Shown: piece after piece, positions 7,272-14,815 of the stretch
How the letters are laid out: each line of letters starts with the position of its first letter
Numbering within the stretch: the first letter of the stretch is position 1
Assembly: GCF_938028825.1 (NCBI RefSeq)
Contig: NZ_CALIZP010000090.1
Span: 34,697-98,696 of the forward strand
Origin: an uncultured Cardiobacterium sp.
GTDB lineage: Bacteria; Pseudomonadota; Gammaproteobacteria; Cardiobacteriales; Cardiobacteriaceae
DNA length: 64,000 nt
Direction: 5' to 3'
Notes under the pieces: model-generated
Told to the model about the DNA's origin: nothing
What the model saw: the letters and a program-made list of their open reading frames with translations, nothing else
The model's database searches: none
Program-made: the position numbers and the translations under genes

Positions 7272-9323
7272 ATGTCTGAGGCTTATCAGGTACTCGCCCG
7301 CCGCTGGCGACCGAAAAACTTTCACCAACTGGTTGGCCAGACACACGTAACCCAGGCGCTGACCTACGCACTCGATCATAACCGCATCCACCACGCCTAC
7401 CTCTTCACCGGCACACGCGGCGTCGGCAAAACCACCATCGCCCGCATCTTCGCCAAATCCCTCAACTGCAAAACGCGCGGCGTCAGCTCCGAACCCTGCG
7501 GCGAATGCGAACACTGCCGCGAAATCGACGAAGGCCGTTTCCCCGACCTGATCGAAGTGGATGCCGCCTCGCGTTCACGCGTCGAAGAAACCCGCGAACT
7601 GCTGGACAACATCCCCTACGCCCCGGTCAAAGGCAATTACAAAGTCTATCTCATCGACGAAGTACACATGTTTTCCGCCAGCAGCTTCAACGCCCTGCTG
7701 AAAACGCTTGAAGAGCCACCGGAACACGTCAAATTCATCCTCGCCACCACCGATCCGCAAAAACTGCCGGCGACCATTCTCTCGCGCTGCCTGCAATTCC
7801 ACCTGAAAAACATGAGCGAGCGGCAAATCAGCGACCATCTCGCCCACATCCTTGACAGCGAGAACGCCGCTTATGACCGCGACGCCCTGCTACTGCTGGC
7901 CAACGCTGCTGCCGGCAGCATGCGCGACAGCCTCAGCCTGCTCGACCAGGCACTCGCCTACGGCCAGGGCGAAGTGCGCAGCCGCGACGTTGCCACCCTG
8001 CTCGGTGCCGTGCCCGAACCGCAACTCAACCAGATGCTGCACCTGCTGGCCGACGGCAACGCCGCCGGACTGCGGCAAGTCCTCGACGCCCTGGACGAAT
8101 ACGCCCCCGACTACGCCAACCTGCTGCTGCGCCTCCTGCAACAAATCCAGAAAATCACCATCGTCCGCCTCAACGCCGAACGCTATCCGGGCGAAATCCC
8201 CGCCGAACTACATGCACTGGCCGCGCGCCTGCCGGTCGAACTCGTGCAACTGTGGTACCAAATCGGCGGCGACACCTGGCAAAACCTGCCCTACCAGCCC
8301 GATGCGCGCATGGCGCTGGAAATGAGCCTGCTGCGCATGATTGCCCTGCAACCGCTGCTGCCGGACGCCGAGCCGCCACAGGCGTCGACCATCCGCGAAG
8401 CTGCGCCCGCCACCGCAGCCGACAACCTCACCGCCATCCTGCAAGACAGCCTGCCAAGCGGGACAACAGCGGCATCCGCCGACACGGATAACAGCGCACA
8501 ACCCGAACCGACCGCATCGCCAAGCGGCATAACAGCGGCATCCGCCGACACAGACAACAGCGCGCAACCCGAACCGACCGCATCGCCAAGCGGGGAAACT
8601 ATAGCATCCGCCAATACGGCTAACAGCACACAAACCGAACCAACCGCCCCGCCAAGCGGCATAACAGCGGCATCCGCCGACACGGATAACAGCGCACATA
8701 CCGAACCGCCCGCGTTGCCAAGCGGGACGACACCGCCACTTGTCGCTGCAAACACAGAAGAAGCCCCGCCGCCGTGGGAAGACCTCCCTGCCGCCGACGA
8801 CAACGACATCCCGCCGTGGGTGAGCGAAACCATTCCGGACGAAAGCGTGCCCGCCGCTACCGCCGCAGAAAAAAAAACCGCCGCTGACGCAACCGCTGCT
8901 GACGACGCCCCAAGCCTCGACCCGCTCATAGACAACCTCGAACGCTGGAACGACTTCCTCATCACCCTCGACCTGCACGAATACCCGCTGCTGCTGCTCG
9001 AAAACAGCATCCCCGTCGCCTGGCAGCCGCCGCGCCTCAGCCTGCAAACCGGCGCGGGCGGCATCATCTTCGACCAGAAACAAAACCGCGAAGAAGCCGC
9101 CGCCGCCATCGCCGCCAAAATCGGCACCGCCTGCACCATCGACATCCGGCCGGGCGACGCCGTGACCACCCCCATCGACTACCGGCGGCAGAAAAATGCC
9201 GCGCAACAGCAACAGGCGGAAAGCGATTTCCACAACCATCCACAAGTACAGGCCGCCCAAGCCGTCTTCGGCGACGGCCTGCGCGTGGACAACATCCAAC
9301 CCACAAACCCTTCACAAACATAA
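7272..9323 (+). CDS. dnaX: DNA polymerase III tau subunit (and probable gamma by frameshift)
   Basis: Clamp-loader ATPase and replisome organiser. The 683-residue product has the AAA+ core: Walker A GTRGVGKTT (residues 45-53), the four-cysteine zinc site (CKTRG...CGECEHC, 64-79), Walker B LIDEVHMFS and the SRC sensor LSRCLQF. Domain III follows. Then come a low-complexity linker with four 22-residue repeats (about 395-482) and a C-terminal tau-specific part with DPLIDNLERWNDFLI. An A9 tract at 8869-8877 is followed in the -1 frame by a stop after three codons, predicting a 538-residue gamma form. First gene of the conserved dnaX-ybaB-recR operon. Confidence 0.96.
   Translation: MSEAYQVLARRWRPKNFHQLVGQTHVTQALTYALDHNRIHHAYLFTGTRGVGKTTIARIFAKSLNCKTRGVSSEPCGECEHCREIDEGRFPDLIEVDAASRSRVEETRELLDNIPYAPVKGNYKVYLIDEVHMFSASSFNALLKTLEEPPEHVKFILATTDPQKLPATILSRCLQFHLKNMSERQISDHLAHILDSENAAYDRDALLLLANAAAGSMRDSLSLLDQALAYGQGEVRSRDVATLLGAVPEPQLNQMLHLLADGNAAGLRQVLDALDEYAPDYANLLLRLLQQIQKITIVRLNAERYPGEIPAELHALAARLPVELVQLWYQIGGDTWQNLPYQPDARMALEMSLLRMIALQPLLPDAEPPQASTIREAAPATAADNLTAILQDSLPSGTTAASADTDNSAQPEPTASPSGITAASADTDNSAQPEPTASPSGETIASANTANSTQTEPTAPPSGITAASADTDNSAHTEPPALPSGTTPPLVAANTEEAPPPWEDLPAADDNDIPPWVSETIPDESVPAATAAEKKTAADATAADDAPSLDPLIDNLERWNDFLITLDLHEYPLLLLENSIPVAWQPPRLSLQTGAGGIIFDQKQNREEAAAAIAAKIGTACTIDIRPGDAVTTPIDYRRQKNAAQQQQAESDFHNHPQVQAAQAVFGDGLRVDNIQPTNPSQT
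8454..8717 (+). repeat. Four 66-bp tandem repeats in the dnaX linker
   Basis: Copies begin CCAAGCGG at 8454, 8520, 8586 and 8652, and a fifth copy starts but diverges at 8718. Each encodes 22 residues of the type PSGITAASADTDNSAQPEPT. Copies 1 and 2 are nearly identical and copy 3 is the most diverged. The exact period keeps the frame, so copy number can change without breaking the gene. Confidence 0.9.
8868..8887 (+). promoter_or_regulatory. Candidate programmed frameshift or slippage site in dnaX
   Basis: GAA-AAA-AAA-ACC in the zero frame holds nine consecutive A residues. A -1 shift, or one extra A from polymerase slippage, reads N-R-R then TGA at 8885-8887. The resulting product keeps the ATPase and domain III and loses the tau C-terminus. 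The position and the immediate stop mirror known dnaX gamma sites. Confidence 0.65.
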
Positions 9324-9332
9324 GGAGACACA

Positions 9333-9659
9333 ATGCTTCCCGGAAAATTGGGCAACATGATGAAAAAAGCGCAGGAAATGCAGGCCAACATGCAGAAAAT
9401 GCAAGAAGAACTGGCGAACAAACACGTCGTCGGCATCGCCGGGGCGGGCGCGGTCAAAGTAACCCTGAACGGCCACTACGCCTGCCAGCGCGTCGAACTC
9501 GGCGAAGAAGCGCTGAAAGAAGACAAAGACATGCTGGAAGCCCTCATCGCCGCCGCCATCAGCGACGCCGCAAGCAAAGTCAACCAGATGACCCAGGAAG
9601 AAATGGCCGCCATCACCGGCGGTATGGGCCTGCCCGGCGGCTTCAAGCTACCCTTCTGA
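9333..9659 (+). CDS. ybaB: YbaB/EbfC-family nucleoid-associated protein
   Basis: Small dimeric DNA-binding protein, 108 residues, the same size as E. coli YbaB. The sequence starts MLPGKLGNMMKKAQEMQANMQKMQEEL, a helix rich in Met, Lys and Gln typical of the family, followed by the GAGAVKVTLNGHYACQRVEL beta region and a Gly-rich tail ending GGFKLPF. It lies 9 nt after dnaX and ends immediately before the recR start. It therefore sits in the conserved dnaX-ybaB-recR operon and probably shares its transcript. Confidence 0.95.
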   Translation: MLPGKLGNMMKKAQEMQANMQKMQEELANKHVVGIAGAGAVKVTLNGHYACQRVELGEEALKEDKDMLEALIAAAISDAASKVNQMTQEEMAAITGGMGLPGGFKLPF

Positions 9660-10265
9660 ATGAGCTTTTCCCCCGCTTTCGACCGCCTCGTGCAGGCCCT
9701 CACCTGCCTGCCGGGCGTCGGCAACAAAACCGCGCAGCGCATGGCGCTGCAACTCCTGCTCACCAAAACCGCGCAGGCACAAGAACTGGCGGATGCCACC
9801 AACCACGCGCTGCACACCGTGCGCCGCTGCGAGAAGTGCCGCAACATCAGCGACGAAGCCCTCTGCCTCATCTGTGCCAACCCGCGCCGCGACGCGGGCA
9901 CCATCTGCGTCGTCGAAGCACCCGCCGATGTGCTCGCCATCGAACAATCCACCGACTATCGCGGCCACTACTTCGTGCTGATGGGCCACATCTCGCCGCT
10001 CGACGGCATCGGCCCGGAAGAACTCGGCCTCGACATCCTCGACCAACGCCTCACCGGCGGCGACATCCACGAAGTCGTGCTCGCCACCAACAGCACCATG
10101 GAAGGCGAAACCACCGCCTACTTCCTCGCCGAACTCGCCGCCAAACACGGTGTCCCCGCCACCCGCCTCGCGCACGGCGTGCCGATGGGCGGCGAGCTCG
10201 CCTACATTGACAAAAGCACCCTCGCCCTCGCCTTCAACACCCGCAGCCGCTACCGCAGCGAATAA
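9660..10265 (+). CDS. recR: Recombination mediator RecR
   Basis: Works with RecF and RecO to load RecA on gapped DNA. 201 residues, as in E. coli. Helix-hairpin-helix LPGVGNKTAQRMA is near residues 17-29. The zinc finger has Cys57, Cys60, Cys69 and Cys72. The Toprim domain contains ICVVEAPADVLAIE, and the C-terminal segment ending in ALAFNTRSRYRS is Walker-B-like. The ATG directly abuts the ybaB stop (TGAATG), indicating translational coupling. Confidence 0.97.
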   Translation: MSFSPAFDRLVQALTCLPGVGNKTAQRMALQLLLTKTAQAQELADATNHALHTVRRCEKCRNISDEALCLICANPRRDAGTICVVEAPADVLAIEQSTDYRGHYFVLMGHISPLDGIGPEELGLDILDQRLTGGDIHEVVLATNSTMEGETTAYFLAELAAKHGVPATRLAHGVPMGGELAYIDKSTLALAFNTRSRYRSE

Positions 10266-10289
10266 TCCGGGCGGTGCCGCCAGGCGGGA

Positions 10290-10399
10290 TATAGTCAAAT
10301 ATCTAAAAAAACCGTAACGGTGTTGCGCCGCCTTGCCGTACTGATTTGTACTGTCTGCGGCGGCGCGCCTTGTTACGGCTTCTTGGCTATTTGACTATA
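10290..10399. repeat. Correia-like element, divergent subtype with TATAGTCAAAT ends
   Basis: About 110 bp with inverted ends TATAGTCAAATA / TATTTGACTATA. The internal segment (CCGTAACGGTGTTGCGCCGCC ... TGTACTGTCTGCGGCGGC) is clearly related to the TATAGTCG family. Both ends are intact, so it looks like a complete but different subtype. It lies after recR and may serve as its transcript end. Confidence 0.7.
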
Positions 10400-10473
10400 A
10401 CCACACGGTTTGTGGAAAAGGCAGGACGATCATGCAGTGGGGGAAACCCCGGCCTGCCGACAACCGATAACAT

Positions 10474-11058
10474 TTACCCCAGTTTCACCCCATCCCGCGT
10501 CATCTGCGCCTGCAACGCAGCGAGACGTTTCACCGGGTCGAGCAGCGGGTCATGCACATGGGCCAGCAGCCGTTCCGCCGAATCCGCCACCGCTGTGGCC
10601 GTGGCCGCCACCGCCCCATGAAAAATAAACGGCGGCAGAAAGGTCATCTGTAATAGCTGCGCCGTTTGCACCAGTGGCTTCAGGAACTCGCTCATGGCAA
10701 AGCGGTTATAGCCGCCAGCCTGATAGGAATCCGCCGGGCCGCCGGTGGAAATCGCCGACAGCCATTCCTTGCCCGCCAGCGCCGCGCCGCCGCCGTAGGC
10801 CCAGCCATAGGTCAGCACATCGTCCAGCCACTGCTTCATCAATGGCGGCGGCGCATACCAATAGAACGGATGTTGAAAGACGATGCGTTCATGGGCGAGC
10901 AGCGCGGCCTGTTCGGCGGCCACGTCAATGCGGCCGTCCGGATAGAGCGCATACAGATCACGCAGCGTAACGCCCGCCGGGGCAAGGCGCGCGACCCAGG
11001 CGCGGTTGACCGTGGATTGTGAAAGACGCGGATGAAAGACATTGACCAGAATTTGCAT
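10474..11058 (-). CDS. NAD(P)H:quinone-type oxidoreductase, flavodoxin-like fold
   Basis: A 194-residue protein of the Flavodoxin_2 family (KefF/MdaB/YheR type). These are FMN- or FAD-bound enzymes that reduce quinones and electrophiles or activate glutathione-gated K+ channels. Seen: N-terminal ILVNVFHPRLSQSTVNRAW (phosphate loop), RIVFQHPFYWYAPPPLMKQWLDDVLTYGWAYG (core signature) and AISTGGPADSY. The start at 11058 is preferred because GGGAG lies 9 nt upstream. The gene is divergent from a LysR regulator, which probably controls it. No kefC is adjacent, so a general quinone-reductase role is as likely as KefF. Confidence 0.85.
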   Translation of the reverse strand: MQILVNVFHPRLSQSTVNRAWVARLAPAGVTLRDLYALYPDGRIDVAAEQAALLAHERIVFQHPFYWYAPPPLMKQWLDDVLTYGWAYGGGAALAGKEWLSAISTGGPADSYQAGGYNRFAMSEFLKPLVQTAQLLQMTFLPPFIFHGAVAATATAVADSAERLLAHVHDPLLDPVKRLAALQAQMTRDGVKLG

Positions 11059-11155
11059 AAAGACTCCCGAAAAAAGTGAGAGTTCCATCATAGTCCGCGC
11101 CGCCGCCCGCCATAAGCCCCGCGCCGGGGCATACCATCATGCAGGAGAAGCAACA

Positions 11156-12079
11156 ATGCACCCCAACGACTACGCCGAACTGGCCGCCTTCGTCGCCATC
11201 GCCGAAAGTGGCAGTTTCCGCCGCGCCGCCGCCCGGCTTAACCTGAAACCTTCCACCGTATCGCACCGCCTGGGCGCGCTGGAAGCACGCCTCGGCGTGC
11301 GCCTGCTGCACCGCACCACCCGCAGCGTCGCCCTGAGCGAAGCGGGCCGGGCGCTCTTCGGCCAGGTGGCGCCCGCCCTGCACGATTTGGCGGGCGCACT
11401 CGACAGCGTGAACGCGCACCGCGACCGGCCCCGGGGCTGTGTCCGTTTAAGCCTGCCGCGCTGTGTGGCGACCACGGTGCTTCTGCCCCGTCTCCGGGAT
11501 TTCTGCGCCCGCCATCCGGACATTCACCTCGACATCGCCGCCGACAACCGCGCCATCGACATCGTGCGCGAGGGCTACGATGCGGGCATTCGCCTCGGTG
11601 AAAATCTGGCGAATGACATGATCGCCGTGCCGCTGACCGGCCCATTGCACAGCGTCATCGTCGCCGCGCCGGCTTATCTCGCCCGCCACGGCCTGCCGCA
11701 GACCCCGGCGGCACTGGCCCGGCACCGCTGCCTGGGCTTCCGCCAGCCGGGCAGCCGCGAACTCTACCGCTGGGAAATCGAAGACGGTGACCGGGCGCAA
11801 AGCCTCACCCTGACGCACCCGCTCATCTTCGATGACCCGGAATTGCTGGCGGAAGCCACCGTCGCCGGCCTCGGCATCAGCTACGGCCTGGACCTGGTCT
11901 GTGCGCCGCACCTGCGCGCCGGCCGGCTGACGGCCCTGCTGACTGCCCACTGCCCGTGCTTCCCCGGCTTTTACCTCTACTATCCCGACCGGCGCATCAG
12001 TCCCGCGCTGCGCGCCCTCATCGACAGCCTGCGCCCGGCAGCAGAACCACTGCCAGGCCGCATTCCTGCTGATACATGA
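11156..12079 (+). CDS. LysR-family transcriptional regulator
   Basis: 307 residues. An N-terminal winged helix-turn-helix (GSFRRAAARLNLKPSTVSHR, about residues 21-40) is followed by the linker and a periplasmic-binding-like effector domain (about 95-295). AGGAG 8 nt upstream supports the ATG at 11156. The protein resembles the AaeR/DmlR-type subgroup, with LHRTTRSVALSEAG after the HTH. It is divergent from the flavodoxin-fold oxidoreductase with about 100 bp between starts, the usual geometry for a LysR protein and its target. The inducer is unknown. Confidence 0.9.
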   Translation: MHPNDYAELAAFVAIAESGSFRRAAARLNLKPSTVSHRLGALEARLGVRLLHRTTRSVALSEAGRALFGQVAPALHDLAGALDSVNAHRDRPRGCVRLSLPRCVATTVLLPRLRDFCARHPDIHLDIAADNRAIDIVREGYDAGIRLGENLANDMIAVPLTGPLHSVIVAAPAYLARHGLPQTPAALARHRCLGFRQPGSRELYRWEIEDGDRAQSLTLTHPLIFDDPELLAEATVAGLGISYGLDLVCAPHLRAGRLTALLTAHCPCFPGFYLYYPDRRISPALRALIDSLRPAAEPLPGRIPADT

Positions 12080-12166
12080 AAAAACCCAATCACCTCACCC
12101 GTGAATGACCAATCAAACAGGCTATAATGTCCGCCTTTCCACACCCACCCACAGCGGAGAATTCCC

Positions 12167-13351
12167 ATGCAAGAACAAACCGACATCATCGTCGTCGGCG
12201 CCGGCCCCGCCGGACTGGCTTTTTGCCGCTCGCTTGCCGGCAGCCAGCTCAACATCAGCGTCGTCGAAATCCACAGCAAAGAAGTGCTTGCCGACCCGCC
12301 CTACGACGGTCGCGAAATCGCCCTCACCCACCCTTCCAAAGCCATCCTCGAAAACCTCGGCATCTGGCAGCGCTTCCCCGCCGACGAAGTCTATAACCTG
12401 CGCGAAGCCTCGGTGCTGAACGGCAACTCGCCCTACCGCCTGCACTTCCCGCTGCCGCCCGCCGACAGCCACAAGCGTCCGATTGACACCCTCGGCTACC
12501 TCGTGCCGAACCACATCATCCGCCGCGCCGCCTACGAAGCCGTGCAAGACCAGGCTAACATCCGCTGGCACACCGAACGCCGCGTCATCGCCTGCGGCAG
12601 CGACACCACCAGCGCCCACGTCACCCTCGATAACGGCGACACCATCAGCGGCAAACTGCTGGTCGCCGCCGACAGCCGCTTCTCCTTCGTCCGCCGCGCG
12701 ATGGGCATCGCCGCCGACACCCACGAATTCGGGCGCAACGTCCTCGTCTTCCGCCTCGAACACGAACACTCCAACGACCACACCGCGAGCGAATGCTTCT
12801 TCTACGGCAGCACCCTCGCCCTCCTGCCGCTCACCGACCACATCACCAACTGCGTCATCACCATTGATAGCCGCAAAGCCCCGGCACTCATCGCCCTGGG
12901 TGACGGCATCGCCGCGCACGTCGCCGCCGAACTCGACCACCGCCTCGGCGCGATGAAACTCGTCAGCACCATTCACGACTACCCGCTGGTCGGCGTGCAC
13001 GCCCGCCGCTTCCACACCAACCGCTGCGCGCTTATCGGCGACGCCGCCTGCGGCATGCACCCCGTCACCGCGCACGGCTACAACCTCGGCCTGCAAAGCC
13101 AGGAAATCCTCTCGCGCCTCATCCTGCGTCAGGCAGGCCAGGGCAGGGACATCGGCAATCCGGCCATGCTCGCCGCCTACGGCCGCCGCCACCAGTTGAA
13201 CACCCGCCCGCTCTACCATGGCACCAACGCCATCGTCAAACTCTTCACCCGCGAAACCCCGCCCGCCCGCATCCTGCGCCACGGCGTCCTGCGTCTCTCC
13301 GACCATCTGCCGCCGCTGAAACGCCTGATTACGCGGCAGTTGACCGGCTAG
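12167..13351 (+). CDS. ubiM: FAD-dependent ubiquinone-biosynthesis hydroxylase, UbiM-like
   Basis: A 394-residue flavin monooxygenase of the UbiH/UbiF/UbiI/UbiM family that hydroxylates the ubiquinone ring. Seen: GxGxxG motif IIVVGAGPAGLAF (residues 7-19), the DG fingerprint (PYDGREIALTH) and the second FAD motif IGDAACGMHPVTAHGYNLGL (about 288-307). The MHPVTAHG version of that motif is what I recall for UbiM, the broad-specificity hydroxylase of Neisseria and others, rather than the LHPIAGQG form of UbiH/I/F. A TATAAT box lies at 12123-12128, about 40 bp before the ATG. Assignment to UbiM rather than UbiH/F is moderately certain. Confidence 0.75.
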   Translation: MQEQTDIIVVGAGPAGLAFCRSLAGSQLNISVVEIHSKEVLADPPYDGREIALTHPSKAILENLGIWQRFPADEVYNLREASVLNGNSPYRLHFPLPPADSHKRPIDTLGYLVPNHIIRRAAYEAVQDQANIRWHTERRVIACGSDTTSAHVTLDNGDTISGKLLVAADSRFSFVRRAMGIAADTHEFGRNVLVFRLEHEHSNDHTASECFFYGSTLALLPLTDHITNCVITIDSRKAPALIALGDGIAAHVAAELDHRLGAMKLVSTIHDYPLVGVHARRFHTNRCALIGDAACGMHPVTAHGYNLGLQSQEILSRLILRQAGQGRDIGNPAMLAAYGRRHQLNTRPLYHGTNAIVKLFTRETPPARILRHGVLRLSDHLPPLKRLITRQLTG

Positions 13352-13420
13352 GGCTTCCTAGACCCCCTTGGGCAAAGCTGCTACACTTCGCCGCCTTCAC
13401 CATTCCATACAGGAGAACTC

Positions 13421-13891
13421 ATGAAAAACACCGTCAAAATCGCCGCAGTCGCCGCGCTCGCCGCCGTCAGCCTGACCGCCGCCGCCAAACTGAGCGAAGG
13501 CAAGGCCTACGGCGACTGGAAAGGCACCTGCCAGGGCAACGAATGCGGCGCGGTGCAAATCGTCAACAACCCGCAAGGCGAACCGGTCGGCCGCATCCTG
13601 CTGCGCCGCATCCCGGAAGCACAAAACAGCGTCGTCGCCTTCGTTACCGTGCCGCTCGGTGTCAACCTGCGCGCCGGCATGGCGCTTGCCGTGGACGGCA
13701 AAGAACTCGTCGTCACCCCGTACGACTTCTGCGACAACGGCGGCTGCAACGCGGCCATCCCGCTGGAAGGCAACATCGAAGCCAGCGTGAAAAAAGGCAA
13801 CGTCCTGCAAATCGCGGCCTTCGTCGGCGACAAACAGCAAACCATGGGTTTCTCGCTGAAAGGCGTGACGGAAGTCATCAAAAACCTCTGA
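13421..13891 (+). CDS. Invasion-associated locus B (IalB)-family periplasmic protein
   Basis: 156 residues with a signal peptide (MKNTVKIAAVAALAAVSLTAAA). The mature part shows the IalB pattern: GDWKGTCQGNECGAVQ, then a hydrophobic LPLGVNLRAGMALAVDG segment, a second cysteine pair in YDFCDNGGCNAAIPL, and a closing GFSLKGVTEVI. The two cysteine pairs suggest disulfides. The family is exported and has been linked to host-cell interaction in Bartonella, but most members have no known activity. AGGAG precedes the ATG. A 19-C homopolymer starts 9 nt after the stop. Confidence 0.8.
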   Translation: MKNTVKIAAVAALAAVSLTAAAKLSEGKAYGDWKGTCQGNECGAVQIVNNPQGEPVGRILLRRIPEAQNSVVAFVTVPLGVNLRAGMALAVDGKELVVTPYDFCDNGGCNAAIPLEGNIEASVKKGNVLQIAAFVGDKQQTMGFSLKGVTEVIKNL

Positions 13892-13899
13892 CCTGCCTA

Positions 13900-13918
13900 C
13901 CCCCCCCCCCCCCCCCCC
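13900..13918 (+). repeat. 19-bp poly-C tract
   Basis: Nineteen consecutive C residues between the ialB-like gene and its terminator. Tracts this long are prone to slippage during replication. Here it lies in a 3' untranslated stretch, so no coding phase switch is visible. Confidence 0.9.
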
Positions 13919-13934
13919 GCACGGGTGCAGCAAG

Positions 13935-13960
13935 AACCGGACGCAACGTCCGGTTTTTTA
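13935..13960 (+). terminator. Rho-independent terminator of the IalB-like gene
   Basis: AACCGGACG-CAA-CGTCCGGTT hairpin followed by a T-run, 17 nt after the poly-C tract. Confidence 0.85.
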
Positions 13961-14073
13961 TGGGCAAAAGACCGCCTCGCCCTTTCGTGGCCCCTCCCGC
14001 TTGCGGGAGGCGGGTTGTCCGTTGTTCCGGAAGCATTTTTCCCCGCTGTGAAGCCGGTGCCACTTGTGGGTGA

Positions 14074-14799
14074 TCAAGCAAAGTAGCGGCGGTAGATGTC
14101 CAGCACGCCGTAGATTTCCGCTTCCGGGCTGACGTAATGGCAGATATGTTTGACAGCTTCTGCCGCGTTGGCGGGGCAGGCGGCAAAGTCCACTTTGCGC
14201 AGGATGGGCAGGTCGCCGGGGGAGTCGCCGATGGCGGCGAGGCGGCAGTTTGCCGCCTGCTGCCCGGTGTGGTGCAGGTAGTGCTGCACGCCCGTCCATT
14301 TGTTGATGCCGTGCGGGATGATGTCCAGCGCGCGGCCGGAGCAGTGCAGGTCGAAGCCGTCGGTATGTAGGTTGGCGGTGACCACGGCGTACACGTCTTC
14401 CGCCGTTTTGCCTTGTTCGGCGACGAGCGAGAGGCAGGCTTCTTTGCCGTGGCTCATTTGCCAGTGCACGGCGAAGCTGTCTTTATGCGCGGCGAGGTAT
14501 TGCGCCATCTGCTGCGTGCGTTCGCGCACGGCGGGGGTGAGTTGCGGCGCGGGGATGACGTCGTCGTTCAGGTAGTCGTAGAGCAGCGCGCCCTGGTCGG
14601 TGATGGCGTAGCGGCCGAGGCGGGCAAATTGCGCCAGCGCTTCGATGTAGGAGAGCGAGCGGCCGGTGCAGAGGACGACTTCGGTCGGCGATTGCTGCAC
14701 AAGCTGTTCCAGCGTTTGCAGGGCAGCGAGGTCGTAGCGGGCGAACTTGCCACGGGTCAGGCAGCCATCGATGTCGAGAAAAAGGATGGTGTCGGGCAT
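14074..14799 (-). CDS. HAD-superfamily (IIB) phosphatase
   Basis: 241 residues. Motif I FLDIDGCLTRGKF is at residues 6-18, motif II LCTGRS near 43, and motif IV IGDSPGDLPIL near 198. A cap domain sits between motifs II and III as in sucrose-phosphate and mannosyl-3-phosphoglycerate phosphatases. It should be a cytosolic Mg2+-dependent phosphatase on a sugar phosphate or similar small substrate, which I cannot name. The ATG at 14799 is preceded by AGGAG and lies 16 nt after the stop of the upstream membrane-protein gene, so the two form an operon. Confidence 0.8.
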   Translation of the reverse strand: MPDTILFLDIDGCLTRGKFARYDLAALQTLEQLVQQSPTEVVLCTGRSLSYIEALAQFARLGRYAITDQGALLYDYLNDDVIPAPQLTPAVRERTQQMAQYLAAHKDSFAVHWQMSHGKEACLSLVAEQGKTAEDVYAVVTANLHTDGFDLHCSGRALDIIPHGINKWTGVQHYLHHTGQQAANCRLAAIGDSPGDLPILRKVDFAACPANAAEAVKHICHYVSPEAEIYGVLDIYRRYFA

Positions 14800-14815
14800 G
14801 GTGTTCTCCTGCGGG

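Noticed and set aside
8454..8717. Possible CRISPR-like array
   Set aside because: The 66-bp units are contiguous, in-frame and coding, with no spacers.
13970..14070. A dispersed repeat shared with 3820-3905 and 1740-1770 (CTCCCGCNTGCGGGAGG)
   Set aside because: Only a short inverted motif is common and flanks do not align well, so I cannot support a repeat family.
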